Origin: Lachnospiraceae bacterium
GTDB lineage: Bacteria > Bacillota > Clostridia > Lachnospirales > Lachnospiraceae
NCBI GenBank assembly: GCA_014804425.1
Contig: JAAUZV010000013.1
Coordinates: 61,477 to 101,152 of the forward strand
Direction: 5' to 3'
DNA length: 39,676 bases
A program made the translations under genes and the position numbers. Positions 25,209-34,006 of the stretch are shown piece after piece; position 1 is the first letter of the stretch, and the number at the start of each line of letters is the position of its first letter. Below the pieces are notes generated by a model, which made no database searches, was not told where the DNA came from, and worked only from the letters and a program-made list of their open reading frames with translations.

Positions 25209-28200
25209 ATGGGAAAGAAAGGATTGAAAAAAATAAATCGAAGGATTAAGAGATCGGCGCGTAAGACGGTCGGCGTTCTGACGCTCATTATGGCGATCAT
25301 CGTAGCGGCGATCCCGACACCGAGCGCGAGAGCGGTCGGGGGAACGGAGGATGATAAGAAAGAGGAGAATCGGATTCCGGCACCGGCATATCCGACCTCC
25401 AATATTCCGGAAGAAGATATAGTAGATTTGTCTCCGAATGCGGCGGATAAAAAAACATATGAAGCTCAGTTGATCTATAAGTCCGGGGATTATTATTATC
25501 TGTATAATATTTTTGAATATTATTTGTACATAGAGCGGGGGAGTACCAATTCACACGGATGTATTTCTGCGTATGATAATTCCTATGTGCCTGAGGGCGG
25601 AAAATTGGAAATTCCCCAACAGGTTAAGTATGGGTATCCTTCATATAAAAAAGCGGATGTATTAGATTATTTCGAGCAAAACAAAGACACTGTGCTTTCA
25701 ACTTCATCTCAAAACAATGAGATGGAGCTTTACTATCCGGATGAGTGGAAGGCATATGAGGAAAATCAGGCGGCATGGGCGAAATGGAACAGCATGACAA
25801 CGGAACAGCAGGACAGAAACCCGAATGATAAGCCGACTGAAACAATTCCAATGCCGCAGCACACAATTGGAGAATTCCTGATTTCGAACGGGACGGACTG
25901 GAGTGATGGCGGTTCGCGTTACTTCTGTTCTCATCAGGCGGATCTGAATATTAGGGATAATCAGGGTTACATGCTGGTAGAAGTGATAGACGGAAACAAG
26001 AGCAGCGGTAATCATGCAGAGGTTGTGTATATGCCGTGTAATGTCGGCGGTGATATCGGCGATGGGATGGATAGCACAAAGAATTATTCGGGTAATTTCT
26101 ATGTTCCGACCGAAAATACATGTGAGATCCGTTATATCGGCGATGATGCGTTTAAGGGCGCAACCTCTATCGAAGAGCTGGTAATTCCGGATTATATTAC
26201 GATCATAGGAAACGATGCGTTTAGCGATTGCAGTAATATTAGGAAGATTACTGCTTGGTCCGGTACGATTGGAAACCGGGCGTTCAAAAATTGTGCGGCG
26301 CTTCAGGAGGTTACACTTGGACCGAGAGTAACACAGATAGGAACGGAGTGTTTCTATGGATGTAACAGTTTGAAAGAGATTGTTTTTCCGGACAGTGTGG
26401 GCAGGGTTGGTTTTGGTGCTTTTGCTGCCTGCTCCGATCTGGAAAGGGTCGATATGAGCGGGATCAATGTCAATACGGCGTTAGCAGATTATTGCTTTTT
26501 TGATTGTCCGTCAATTGACAGTGTCAGCTTCGGCAGAAATACGAAGTCTATTGGAGAAGCGGCGTTTGCGATTCCGGAGGAGACGACCTTGCGCGGTACG
26601 AACTGGACAGAGATAACACTTCCTGACAGTGCAGCGGAATTAGGAGATTATGTACTATATGGGCGGGGAAATATCAAATCTGTGGTGATGCCGTCGGCAT
26701 ACGGAAGCAATCGAACGCCTGCGACCAAGCTCGGATCAGGCTTTTTTGGAAACTGTTTTCAATTGGAATATGTGGAGTTTCCGGATAATAGCGCAGGTTC
26801 CTGTGGCTATGTGACTTTTGATACGAATGCGTTCCTTGATGTGGTTTCGGAAGATTTTTATATTCGAGGTCCGAAGTTGAATGGAAATCGGACGACAGCA
26901 AGCCCACGGGAATCTTCTTGGGCTGCAGGGATTACTTATGTATTTAAGGAAAACGGGGTAGACCAGTATGAGGTCAGCACGGGGACTTATCGGTTTGCCG
27001 TAGATGCCAATGGCGTGCTTACGGATTGCACCTTGTTAGATAAGACTAAATGGGAAGCGGATGGCAGTGAGATTGAGATTCCGCCAACGGTCGGTCCTAA
27101 AACGGTAACGGGAATCGGACCGGACTGCTTTAACGATGAGGATATTAAGGATAATCTTAAAGTGTTAAAGATTGCGGACGGCGGTGCGGTTGCGTCAATC
27201 GCAGACCGTGCGTTTGAAGGATATCCGAAGTTGGAGATCGTTTATATTGGTGATTCCATTAACGAGATCGGAACGAGTGCGTTTGAAAATTGTAATAAAT
27301 TGCAGACGGTCGTATTCTCCACGCCCAGAGGTGGCTATCAGAATTTTAAGATTGGACCGAATGCATTCTCTACAGGCAGTGACAAACTGATCTTCTATGG
27401 GGATATTGTAGAGGGATATGCACCGTTTGACTGGGCGATGTCGGAAGATAACTGGATGGATGCGGGAAAGCTGTTGCGTGTCTGCTATTCTTCGGGTACG
27501 CCGGAGAATCCGAATCTGAAGGTGTTATTGGACAATAATACGAATTTAGTGACGTTGGTCGGCTATCCTCATTATGATGAACTGGATGAGGAAACCAGAA
27601 CCAGATATGAGGCATATTTGACCGGAGCGTCAAATCCGGAGGATACCCAATTAACTGCGGAACAGCAGGAATGTTTGGATAATGTACTGTCCATCGTGAT
27701 TCCTGCAGGCGTGGAATCCATTGATGTGAAAGGATTTTTAATGGATTCGAATGCGAATCGCAGTAATGCGAATGCCTATATGTCGAATGATAAGTATTTC
27801 GGCACTTACAGCAGCGATGGTCTGTTTAACGGATATTATGGCGATATCGGTTCCGGTACGAATCAGAGAGAGTATCCGGAGGGCAGCGAGTATGAGCAGG
27901 AGGCGAAAGGAAATGACCGTATTCAAACGGTGACGATGAGTACTGTCAAATATTTACCCGATCGCGCATTTGAAAGCTGCGAAAATTTACAGGTTGTTGT
28001 GTTGGGTGAGGCAATGGAGGACGTTGGCACGGCGCCGTTTACAGGATGTAGGAATTTGACGAGCGTTGGTGGTAACAGCAAGTATCCATGCGACAACGGA
28101 ATTATTTATGAAAAGAATGATACGGGATTAACGATTGTTGAATGTCTTCCTGCACGTGGATCTGCAGTCGGTTCACCGAGCGTGAATGCAACGACCGATC

Positions 28201-29837
28201 CGAATCTTCCGAATGTCACGCAGATTAATGAGGGTGCGTTTGAGAACTGTGCTTATGTGATGAATGTAGATTTCACAACGGCAACGAAACTCACACAGAT
28301 TCCGAGAAGCTGCTTTAAGGGTGCGGAACGTTTAATGACGGTACTGCTTCCGGAATCAGTGAATAAGATTTGGGAGGAAGCGTTTGCTGATACAAGATAT
28401 TTATCCGTTACAATTCCTGCAGTGGAAGTGGATATTGCGGATGATGCGTTTGAGGATGCCGAAACTGTTGTTCTGCGTTCTTATAAGAACTCCACAGTTG
28501 AGCGTTATGCGAACCGCAAGAACCATACCTTTGAAGAGATTGGCAGAAAATACCGGGTACAGTTTTGGGATTATGACGGAACGGTGATTCCAATAAAGAA
28601 TGAGGATGGTACAGAGACTGCCGTACAGTATGTGGAGCATGGACGTGCGGCACAGGAGCCGGAAGCACCGACAGGAAGAACGGACGGCTACATATTTGAT
28701 AAATGGGATAAGTCGTTTACGAACGTGACATCGGACTTGGTTATTATTGCAACTTATAAGTGGGGTTACCCGAATACGTCTCCGGGCGTGCTTCCGAATA
28801 CATCTCCGGGAGCGAGCGGAGGCAATAATAACGGCACGCCGACTCCCGGACCGGGAACACCGGGAGCTGGAACACCCGGCGCGGGCACACCGGGGGCAGG
28901 TACACCAGGAGCGGGAACACCCGGTGCAGGAACGCCCGGAGCAAGCAACAATAATCAGAATTCGAATCAGCGTTATAAATTGACGGTAGAGAACGGAACC
29001 GGAGATGGCACCTATTTAGCGGGCACGACGGTTGTCATTACGGCGGATGCACCGCCAAGCGGACAGCGGTTTGATCGTTGGACATCGATTGCGAATGATT
29101 TTAACATCACGAGCGCAACGTCCTCTATTACGACGATCACAATGCCGTCCCATGACATGACGATCGTTGCCAATTATACCTCAGGTTCGGGTTCGTCGAG
29201 CGGAAATAACGGCAACAGCACGAACGTATCGTCAAACACGAACGGAAACGGAAATTCGGGAGGTACGACGGTTGATATTACGAAACCGGGTATTTCTGAT
29301 ACGGATGTTGCTTCTGCGACAGTGGAGGGTTCGACGGATAATTATGTCGTAAAGATCACCGATACGGCAGAGGCCCGTGCGGCAGTAGAGGCGGCATTGA
29401 TCAACGAGTATGGTACGCTTGATAACCTGCGCTATTTTGCGATGGATATTTCACTTTATGATTCGACGGGAACCGTGAAGATCACGGACACGTCCAATCT
29501 TGCGGTGAACATCACGATGCCGATTCCTGATGAGCTGCGGTTATATGCAGGTAACAATCAGGTGGCAGGTGTGGTAAACGGAAATGTGCTTGATAAGCTT
29601 TCACCAAGATTTACGACCATTAACGGCGTACCGTGCATTTCGTTTACGGCAACACATTTTTCACCTTATACGGTTTATGTAGACACCTCGAATCTTTCTG
29701 CCGGTGTATCGGATTCGACACCGAAGACCGGAGATATGATTCATCCAAAGTGGTTTTTGGCAGTTGCACTTGCCTGCATATCATTTATTCTTTTGCTAAA
29801 GAAGGATAAGAAACAGGCGAATGTGAAAGCAGCATAG
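25209..29837 (+). CDS. BspA-type leucine-rich repeat surface protein with TPKTG sorting signal
   Basis: Secreted, wall-anchored protein of 1542 residues. A signal peptide (about 1-42) with a very basic n-region ends near PSARA. Many LRR_5/BspA repeats lie between about 300 and 1110, for example SIEELVIPDYITIIGNDAFSD. A Listeria-type B-repeat follows (about 1114-1182), then six GTPGA units (1216-1245), a second B-repeat-like domain (about 1256-1325), a Ser/Asn/Gly spacer, and a C-terminal domain (about 1367-1500) shared with the next protein. The sorting signal is TPKTG (1504-1508), then DMIHPKWFL, a hydrophobic helix and a Lys-rich tail. It is likely the substrate of the adjacent sortase. The role may be adhesion or host/glycan interaction (inference from BspA family). 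Confidence 0.92.
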   Translation: MGKKGLKKINRRIKRSARKTVGVLTLIMAIIVAAIPTPSARAVGGTEDDKKEENRIPAPAYPTSNIPEEDIVDLSPNAADKKTYEAQLIYKSGDYYYLYNIFEYYLYIERGSTNSHGCISAYDNSYVPEGGKLEIPQQVKYGYPSYKKADVLDYFEQNKDTVLSTSSQNNEMELYYPDEWKAYEENQAAWAKWNSMTTEQQDRNPNDKPTETIPMPQHTIGEFLISNGTDWSDGGSRYFCSHQADLNIRDNQGYMLVEVIDGNKSSGNHAEVVYMPCNVGGDIGDGMDSTKNYSGNFYVPTENTCEIRYIGDDAFKGATSIEELVIPDYITIIGNDAFSDCSNIRKITAWSGTIGNRAFKNCAALQEVTLGPRVTQIGTECFYGCNSLKEIVFPDSVGRVGFGAFAACSDLERVDMSGINVNTALADYCFFDCPSIDSVSFGRNTKSIGEAAFAIPEETTLRGTNWTEITLPDSAAELGDYVLYGRGNIKSVVMPSAYGSNRTPATKLGSGFFGNCFQLEYVEFPDNSAGSCGYVTFDTNAFLDVVSEDFYIRGPKLNGNRTTASPRESSWAAGITYVFKENGVDQYEVSTGTYRFAVDANGVLTDCTLLDKTKWEADGSEIEIPPTVGPKTVTGIGPDCFNDEDIKDNLKVLKIADGGAVASIADRAFEGYPKLEIVYIGDSINEIGTSAFENCNKLQTVVFSTPRGGYQNFKIGPNAFSTGSDKLIFYGDIVEGYAPFDWAMSEDNWMDAGKLLRVCYSSGTPENPNLKVLLDNNTNLVTLVGYPHYDELDEETRTRYEAYLTGASNPEDTQLTAEQQECLDNVLSIVIPAGVESIDVKGFLMDSNANRSNANAYMSNDKYFGTYSSDGLFNGYYGDIGSGTNQREYPEGSEYEQEAKGNDRIQTVTMSTVKYLPDRAFESCENLQVVVLGEAMEDVGTAPFTGCRNLTSVGGNSKYPCDNGIIYEKNDTGLTIVECLPARGSAVGSPSVNATTDPNLPNVTQINEGAFENCAYVMNVDFTTATKLTQIPRSCFKGAERLMTVLLPESVNKIWEEAFADTRYLSVTIPAVEVDIADDAFEDAETVVLRSYKNSTVERYANRKNHTFEEIGRKYRVQFWDYDGTVIPIKNEDGTETAVQYVEHGRAAQEPEAPTGRTDGYIFDKWDKSFTNVTSDLVIIATYKWGYPNTSPGVLPNTSPGASGGNNNGTPTPGPGTPGAGTPGAGTPGAGTPGAGTPGAGTPGASNNNQNSNQRYKLTVENGTGDGTYLAGTTVVITADAPPSGQRFDRWTSIANDFNITSATSSITTITMPSHDMTIVANYTSGSGSSSGNNGNSTNVSSNTNGNGNSGGTTVDITKPGISDTDVASATVEGSTDNYVVKITDTAEARAAVEAALINEYGTLDNLRYFAMDISLYDSTGTVKITDTSNLAVNITMPIPDELRLYAGNNQVAGVVNGNVLDKLSPRFTTINGVPCISFTATHFSPYTVYVDTSNLSAGVSDSTPKTGDMIHPKWFLAVALACISFILLLKKDKKQANVKAA
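28854..28943 (+). repeat. Six 15-bp tandem repeats encoding GTPGA
   Basis: Six uninterrupted 15-base units (GGAACACCGGGAGCT and variants) encode GTPGA six times. Units differ mainly at third codon positions, so the array is old or kept for its protein sequence. It forms a flexible Pro/Gly linker and could vary in copy number by slippage without changing the frame. Confidence 0.95.
29718..29732 (+). other. Sorting signal TPKTG of the 1542-residue protein
   Basis: Encodes T-P-K-T-G, followed by DMIHPKWFL, a hydrophobic stretch and KKDKK. It resembles the (S/P)PxTG motifs cut by class B sortase of Clostridioides difficile rather than LPxTG or NPQTN. Confidence 0.85.
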
Positions 29838-29850
29838 GCGGTGATTACAT

Positions 29851-32800
29851 ATGGCGGGAAGATTTAGAAAAACAGTGGGGATTCTCTTACTGATCACTGC
29901 TGTCATTATCAGTCAGATTCCGACGACGGATGCTTCGGCATCCGTCGGTGATTATAAGCTGAACGGTGATACGCTGATCCAATATACGGGCAATGATGAG
30001 AATGTGACGATTCCGGCAGGCGTGAGGGTGATCGGCGAGGATGCGTTTTCAGGTAATTTAACAATGAAGACGCTGACGATCCCGAACGGTGTGGAAGAAA
30101 TCCGTTATCATGCGTTCAGCGGCTGTGATATGCTGGAGAGCGTCAATATAGCGGATTCCGTGAGAATCATCGGGCAGGCGGTATTTTCGGACTGCGGTTC
30201 GCTGAAGGATGTCACGATCGGAGACGGACTTGTGAACATGGGCAGCGGTGTCTTTGCGGGATGTCCGAATTTATCGACAGTAAATATAAAAAGCAGCAAG
30301 TATCATTGCCGGGGCGGGGTGATCTACAATGAGGCGGAGACCACCTTGGTAGAGATGCTTGGAGGCTGTGAGACGACGGCATATGAGATGCCGTCCACAG
30401 TGACGCGCATTGATCCGTATGCGTTTTGGGATTGTGATAAGCTTGCTTATGTGCAGCTTTCCGCAGCACTTTCGGAGATTCCGGCGTATTCGTTTTCCGG
30501 CTGTACCGGACTCACGGCAGTCAGCGTTCCCTATTCCGTAAAACGGATTGAGGCGAAGGCTTTTTCGGATTGCCATAATTTGCAATATGCGGAGATTCCG
30601 GGAACGGTTTCGTGGATTCATCCGACGGCGTTTGACGGCTGTTACCAGATTAAGCCCGTGACAGAAAGCGGTTCGGCGGCGGAGTCCTATTTTCTGGGAT
30701 TGGATTTATCACCGGTGGCGCGCGCCGAATATGAGGACGCTGTGGCGTCTATTCTAAGCGATGCCATCGTGCAGCCGGATTCCTATACCACTCCGACGAA
30801 CAGCCCCACCACGACGGCGGGAGCGGAGATAACGGGGGGCGCGTCCGTGACAGCAGGAGCGGACGTAACGGGGAGCGCGCAGGAGTCAGACGCCGCGCAG
30901 GATCAGCCGCAGGTATCCACGCCGTCTTATTATAATCCCCTTGTGCCGGAGAACGGGATACTTGGAAAAACGATGATCGTATCGGGGGATGCGGTCGTGT
31001 TTATTGATAATACGAGACAATATGTTTATCAGACCGGTAATAGTTTTCAGTCCTATTATGCGGAGAATGGGAGCTTGGGAGAGTCTGCAACGATCACACA
31101 GGCGTCGTCTCCTGAGGCAGAAGCGGCAGCCCCCATGGTGGATTTTGAAGTGACAGATCCGGCGACTGCGCCGGTCACGACGGCGCCGACCGTGGAAGCA
31201 CCGGACACGGCGGCAAATGCACCGATACTGGAAAGCCCGTATTCGGAGGAGGAAAAAGGAGTTTATTTTCCGAAATATGCGGTTGTAAACGGAAATAAGA
31301 TTGTCGATCAGGCATTTTATAAGCAGACGGATATGACAGAATATGTCTTTGATCAGGGAATCACGGTAATCGGTGATTTTTCGTTTGCGCGTACGGGACT
31401 GACGAGCGTTACGCTTCCGGACGGCCTTGAGACGATCGGTTACGGTGCGTTTTATCACTGTGACGGCTTAAACGAGGTGGAGATACCGGCGTCGGTTCAG
31501 ACGATTGAACCGTATGCGTTTGCCAATACGCCGTGGCTGACAAACTGGATGAACGGCAGCGGCGATGAGTTTTTGATCGTGGGAGATGGGATTTTACTTG
31601 CCTACCGCGGTTCTAACAGTAAAATTGAGATTCCGGACGGGGTGCGTTCGATCGCGCAGGGGTGTTTTTCGGGACATACGGGAATCGTGTCCGTATCTCT
31701 GCCGCCGAGTTTGGAAATCATTTGTGAGGAGGCGTTTGCGGATTGCCGTAATCTTTCTTCAATGACCGGAGGAGTCAATCTAAAAAGAATCGAAGACCGC
31801 GCGTTTGCGGGATGTCCTTTAACAACCGTGAAGATCGGTTCTAACGTAGAAGAAGTCGGGCTTCGCGCGTTTGACACGACAGGGACATTGCAGGAGGGAA
31901 AATCCGTCACATTGGATTTTCAGGACGGGGAGCTCCCGTCTGTCGGAGTAACGGAGACTTCACAGCGTCTTTATAATGAAGCGTACCGCGGGCTTGCTTT
32001 TTGCGGAGCGGATGTGGCAATGGTGCCGGATGAAAATGTAGTGCTGGACGGGACGGTATTAGATCCGGCTCAGAACGGGTTCCGCGGTGTGATCTGCTGC
32101 TTTAATGATGATGGTGTGACTATTCTGAAATATACGGGCGCTGGCGTGAATCCCCTGACGATCAGTCTGCCGACAACGGTCCGGTATTACGGCAAGGAAT
32201 ATCCTGTGACGCAGATCCGTGAGGATGTGTTTTCTTATTTGCTGCCTCAAACGGACAGTGGAGAGAATCCATCGGACAGCGGAGGGGACGCGTCAGAGAA
32301 CGCAAATGTGACGCCTGCGATAACGAGCGCAGGACAGCATACAAACGGACACATTACGGTCAGTCTGCGTTCCAATGTGCTGACAAAGCCCGATTGTGTG
32401 CAGGTTGACACGAACGTGATCACGGGTAATTACAATCTCATCATTGCGGATGATGTGCTTGCAAAGCAGGAAATGCTGGATGTTTACTCTTCTTTATACG
32501 GTAACGCAGACAATCTGCTGTTGTACGGCTTTGATATTTCCATGCGGGATGAAAGCAGCATTCCCATCACGGGACTTGGCAAAAAAAATCTGCTTTTGAC
32601 GGTGCCGGTTCCTGACGACATGATACCGGAGAACGCGCGAGTGCTCTGTATGGATGAAGACGGACAGTTAGAGAGCGTCGCCGCACAGCTGACGGAGATA
32701 AACGGACAGCCGTGTCTGCAATTTTATGCAAGACATTTTTCGCATTACGGAATTTATACATTTTTGAACGAGCAGGGCGTGCAGGTCAGTCACGGGAAGC

Positions 32801-32916
32801 TGGATGCCTCGCCCGATACGGGAGACGGGATTCATCCGAAGTGGTTCCTATGTGTGGGAATGACGGCGGCAGCGATGGTGCTGTTCCTGTGGAAAGGGAA
32901 AAAAAGCAAAATCTGA
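29851..32916 (+). CDS. BspA-type leucine-rich repeat surface protein with SPDTG sorting signal
   Basis: Secreted, wall-anchored protein of 1021 residues. The signal peptide (about 1-30, MAGRFRKTVGILLLITAVII) is followed by LRR_5/BspA repeats (about 35-285, such as VEEIRYHAFSGCDMLESVNI), a Thr/Ala/Pro-rich spacer, a second LRR block (about 455-700) and a C-terminal domain (about 830-980) homologous to that of the preceding protein. The end is SPDTG (987-991), GIHPKWFL, a hydrophobic helix and KGKKSKI. It starts 13 bases after the previous stop; the ribosome site is weak, so coupling is likely. The shared tail suggests both proteins use the same sortase. It has no Listeria-type repeats, unlike its neighbour. 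Confidence 0.92.
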   Translation: MAGRFRKTVGILLLITAVIISQIPTTDASASVGDYKLNGDTLIQYTGNDENVTIPAGVRVIGEDAFSGNLTMKTLTIPNGVEEIRYHAFSGCDMLESVNIADSVRIIGQAVFSDCGSLKDVTIGDGLVNMGSGVFAGCPNLSTVNIKSSKYHCRGGVIYNEAETTLVEMLGGCETTAYEMPSTVTRIDPYAFWDCDKLAYVQLSAALSEIPAYSFSGCTGLTAVSVPYSVKRIEAKAFSDCHNLQYAEIPGTVSWIHPTAFDGCYQIKPVTESGSAAESYFLGLDLSPVARAEYEDAVASILSDAIVQPDSYTTPTNSPTTTAGAEITGGASVTAGADVTGSAQESDAAQDQPQVSTPSYYNPLVPENGILGKTMIVSGDAVVFIDNTRQYVYQTGNSFQSYYAENGSLGESATITQASSPEAEAAAPMVDFEVTDPATAPVTTAPTVEAPDTAANAPILESPYSEEEKGVYFPKYAVVNGNKIVDQAFYKQTDMTEYVFDQGITVIGDFSFARTGLTSVTLPDGLETIGYGAFYHCDGLNEVEIPASVQTIEPYAFANTPWLTNWMNGSGDEFLIVGDGILLAYRGSNSKIEIPDGVRSIAQGCFSGHTGIVSVSLPPSLEIICEEAFADCRNLSSMTGGVNLKRIEDRAFAGCPLTTVKIGSNVEEVGLRAFDTTGTLQEGKSVTLDFQDGELPSVGVTETSQRLYNEAYRGLAFCGADVAMVPDENVVLDGTVLDPAQNGFRGVICCFNDDGVTILKYTGAGVNPLTISLPTTVRYYGKEYPVTQIREDVFSYLLPQTDSGENPSDSGGDASENANVTPAITSAGQHTNGHITVSLRSNVLTKPDCVQVDTNVITGNYNLIIADDVLAKQEMLDVYSSLYGNADNLLLYGFDISMRDESSIPITGLGKKNLLLTVPVPDDMIPENARVLCMDEDGQLESVAAQLTEINGQPCLQFYARHFSHYGIYTFLNEQGVQVSHGKLDASPDTGDGIHPKWFLCVGMTAAAMVLFLWKGKKSKI
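32809..32823 (+). other. Sorting signal SPDTG of the 1021-residue protein
   Basis: Encodes S-P-D-T-G, followed by DGIHPKWFL, a hydrophobic stretch and a basic tail. It fits the (S/P)PxTG motif of clostridial class B sortases. Confidence 0.88.
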
Positions 32917-32940
32917 TAAGGTTCATATGATAATAAAAAC

Positions 32941-32972
32941 GGGTGCTGTCAAGATAGACAGCATCCTTTTTT
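32941..32972 (+). terminator. Terminator of the sortase/BspA operon
   Basis: GGGTGCTGTC and GACAGCATCC pair with one G-T wobble around AAGATA, followed by six T. An A-run precedes the 5' arm. It marks the end of the three-gene unit. Confidence 0.9.
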
Positions 32973-32985
32973 ATAGAGGAAATTC

Positions 32986-33906
32986 ATGGACAGAGTAAAA
33001 CGTCTTATCAGATATACATGTGCGGACAGGTTACAATTATATGGAAAGGGTGTGCGGATCGCCGTGCTGGATTCCGGCATTGCGCCGCACCCTGATCTGA
33101 AAGGAAGAAATATCCTGTTTCGGGATTTTACGAAAAAGGCGCGCGTTGGCGCGTATGACGATTGCGGACACGGAACGCATATTAACGGGATACTGGCCGG
33201 AAACGGCGTGATATCGGGCGGCAAATACAGCGGCATGGCGCCTGATTGCGAGCTGGTGAATGCGAAAATACTTCATGCGGACGGGGAAGGGGACAGCACC
33301 GCGCTTTTGTACGCCTTGGAATGGGTACTGCGAATTCATAAAGAACAGCGCATTCATGTACTGAACCTTTCCCTTGCCGTCTATGGCTTAGAGGATGAAC
33401 GGATGCTTTTGGAAATGTCACAGATGTTGGAATATGTCAGTGAAAAAGGCATTCTTGTTGTGACCGCGGCAGGAAACGGGGGACCTGCGTATGGCACGAT
33501 CTCTCAGATCGCCTTAAGTTCCCGCGTATTGACCGTCGGCTGCCATGATTTCGGGTATAAGGACAAACAAGGCCATTCGTGTGAAATGCATTCGGGCCGC
33601 GGCAGGCATGGATGGGAGATCAGAAAGCCGGATCTGGTCGCGCCCGGAACGGAGATTTATTCCTGCGCGCATCGTATGACGCGTGTGCGCGGCGGGGGAT
33701 GGGGCTACACGGCAAAAACGGGAACCTCCATGTCCGTGCCGATCGTGGCGGGAGCAGCGGCGCTTCTGATGGAGCAGCAGCCGCATATGAGCGCTTATAT
33801 GGTAAAAAGAAAATTGCAGCTTAGTGCAACGGATTTACATGAAAATTATGCGAAACAGGGCTATGGCATGCTGAATATTGAAAAATTATTGACAAGCAAA
33901 GTATAA
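32986..33906 (+). CDS. Intracellular subtilisin-like serine protease (S8 family)
   Basis: A 306-residue protease with a complete catalytic triad: Asp29 (VLDSG), His62 (GHGTH) and Ser248 (GTSMS), plus the oxyanion Asn164 (AAGNGG). There is no signal peptide or large propeptide, so it should act in the cytoplasm (AprX/Isp-like) or be exported by an unusual route. The triad and fold extend over the whole protein, with no extra domain. GAGGAAATT precedes the ATG. It lies between two terminators/promoters and seems monocistronic. The -35 box of the next operon is within its last codons, and its stop codon overlaps the palindromic operator. Confidence 0.93.
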   Translation: MDRVKRLIRYTCADRLQLYGKGVRIAVLDSGIAPHPDLKGRNILFRDFTKKARVGAYDDCGHGTHINGILAGNGVISGGKYSGMAPDCELVNAKILHADGEGDSTALLYALEWVLRIHKEQRIHVLNLSLAVYGLEDERMLLEMSQMLEYVSEKGILVVTAAGNGGPAYGTISQIALSSRVLTVGCHDFGYKDKQGHSCEMHSGRGRHGWEIRKPDLVAPGTEIYSCAHRMTRVRGGGWGYTAKTGTSMSVPIVAGAAALLMEQQPHMSAYMVKRKLQLSATDLHENYAKQGYGMLNIEKLLTSKV

Positions 33907-33917
33907 TTGTATACAAT
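33889..33917 (+). promoter_or_regulatory. Promoter of the citrate synthase-like/GntR/icd operon
   Basis: TTGACA (33889-33894), a 17-base spacer and TACAAT (33912-33917). It is embedded in the end of the protease gene. The -10 box is covered by a perfect palindrome. Confidence 0.8.
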
Positions 33918-33922
33918 TATAC
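33901..33922. promoter_or_regulatory. 22-bp palindromic operator, probably for the GntR regulator
   Basis: Perfect two-fold symmetric 22-base site with half-site GTATAATTGTA; the core ATTGTATACAAT matches the style of GntR/FCD operator sites. It spans the -10 box, so binding should block RNA polymerase. The operon encodes a GntR/FCD protein, making autoregulation the simplest reading (inference). Confidence 0.7.
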
Positions 33923-34006
33923 CGTTGTCCGGCGTTGCGTCGGGAAGTCGTAAAGGATGAAGATCATTCTTTTTCAGTAACTACCGGAAGCAGAAAGGAA
34001 ATGCAG

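Noticed and set aside
28766..28951. Long - strand open frame encoding APGVP repeats
   Set aside because: It is the mirror image of the GTPGA repeat in the surface protein gene and has no ribosome-binding site.
25209..32916. The two BspA-like genes as horizontally acquired or phage-borne
   Set aside because: No integrase, attachment repeats or tRNA target is near, and codon and base use look like the surrounding genes by eye.
32924..32932. A second CATATGATA (sigma-K-like -10) ahead of the protease gene
   Set aside because: No AC lies 16-17 bases upstream, and transcription would begin inside the operon terminator hairpin.
33902..33907. TATAAT as the -10 box of the citrate synthase operon
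   Set aside because: It is only seven bases from the TTGACA; the TACAAT at 33912 gives the proper 17-base spacer.
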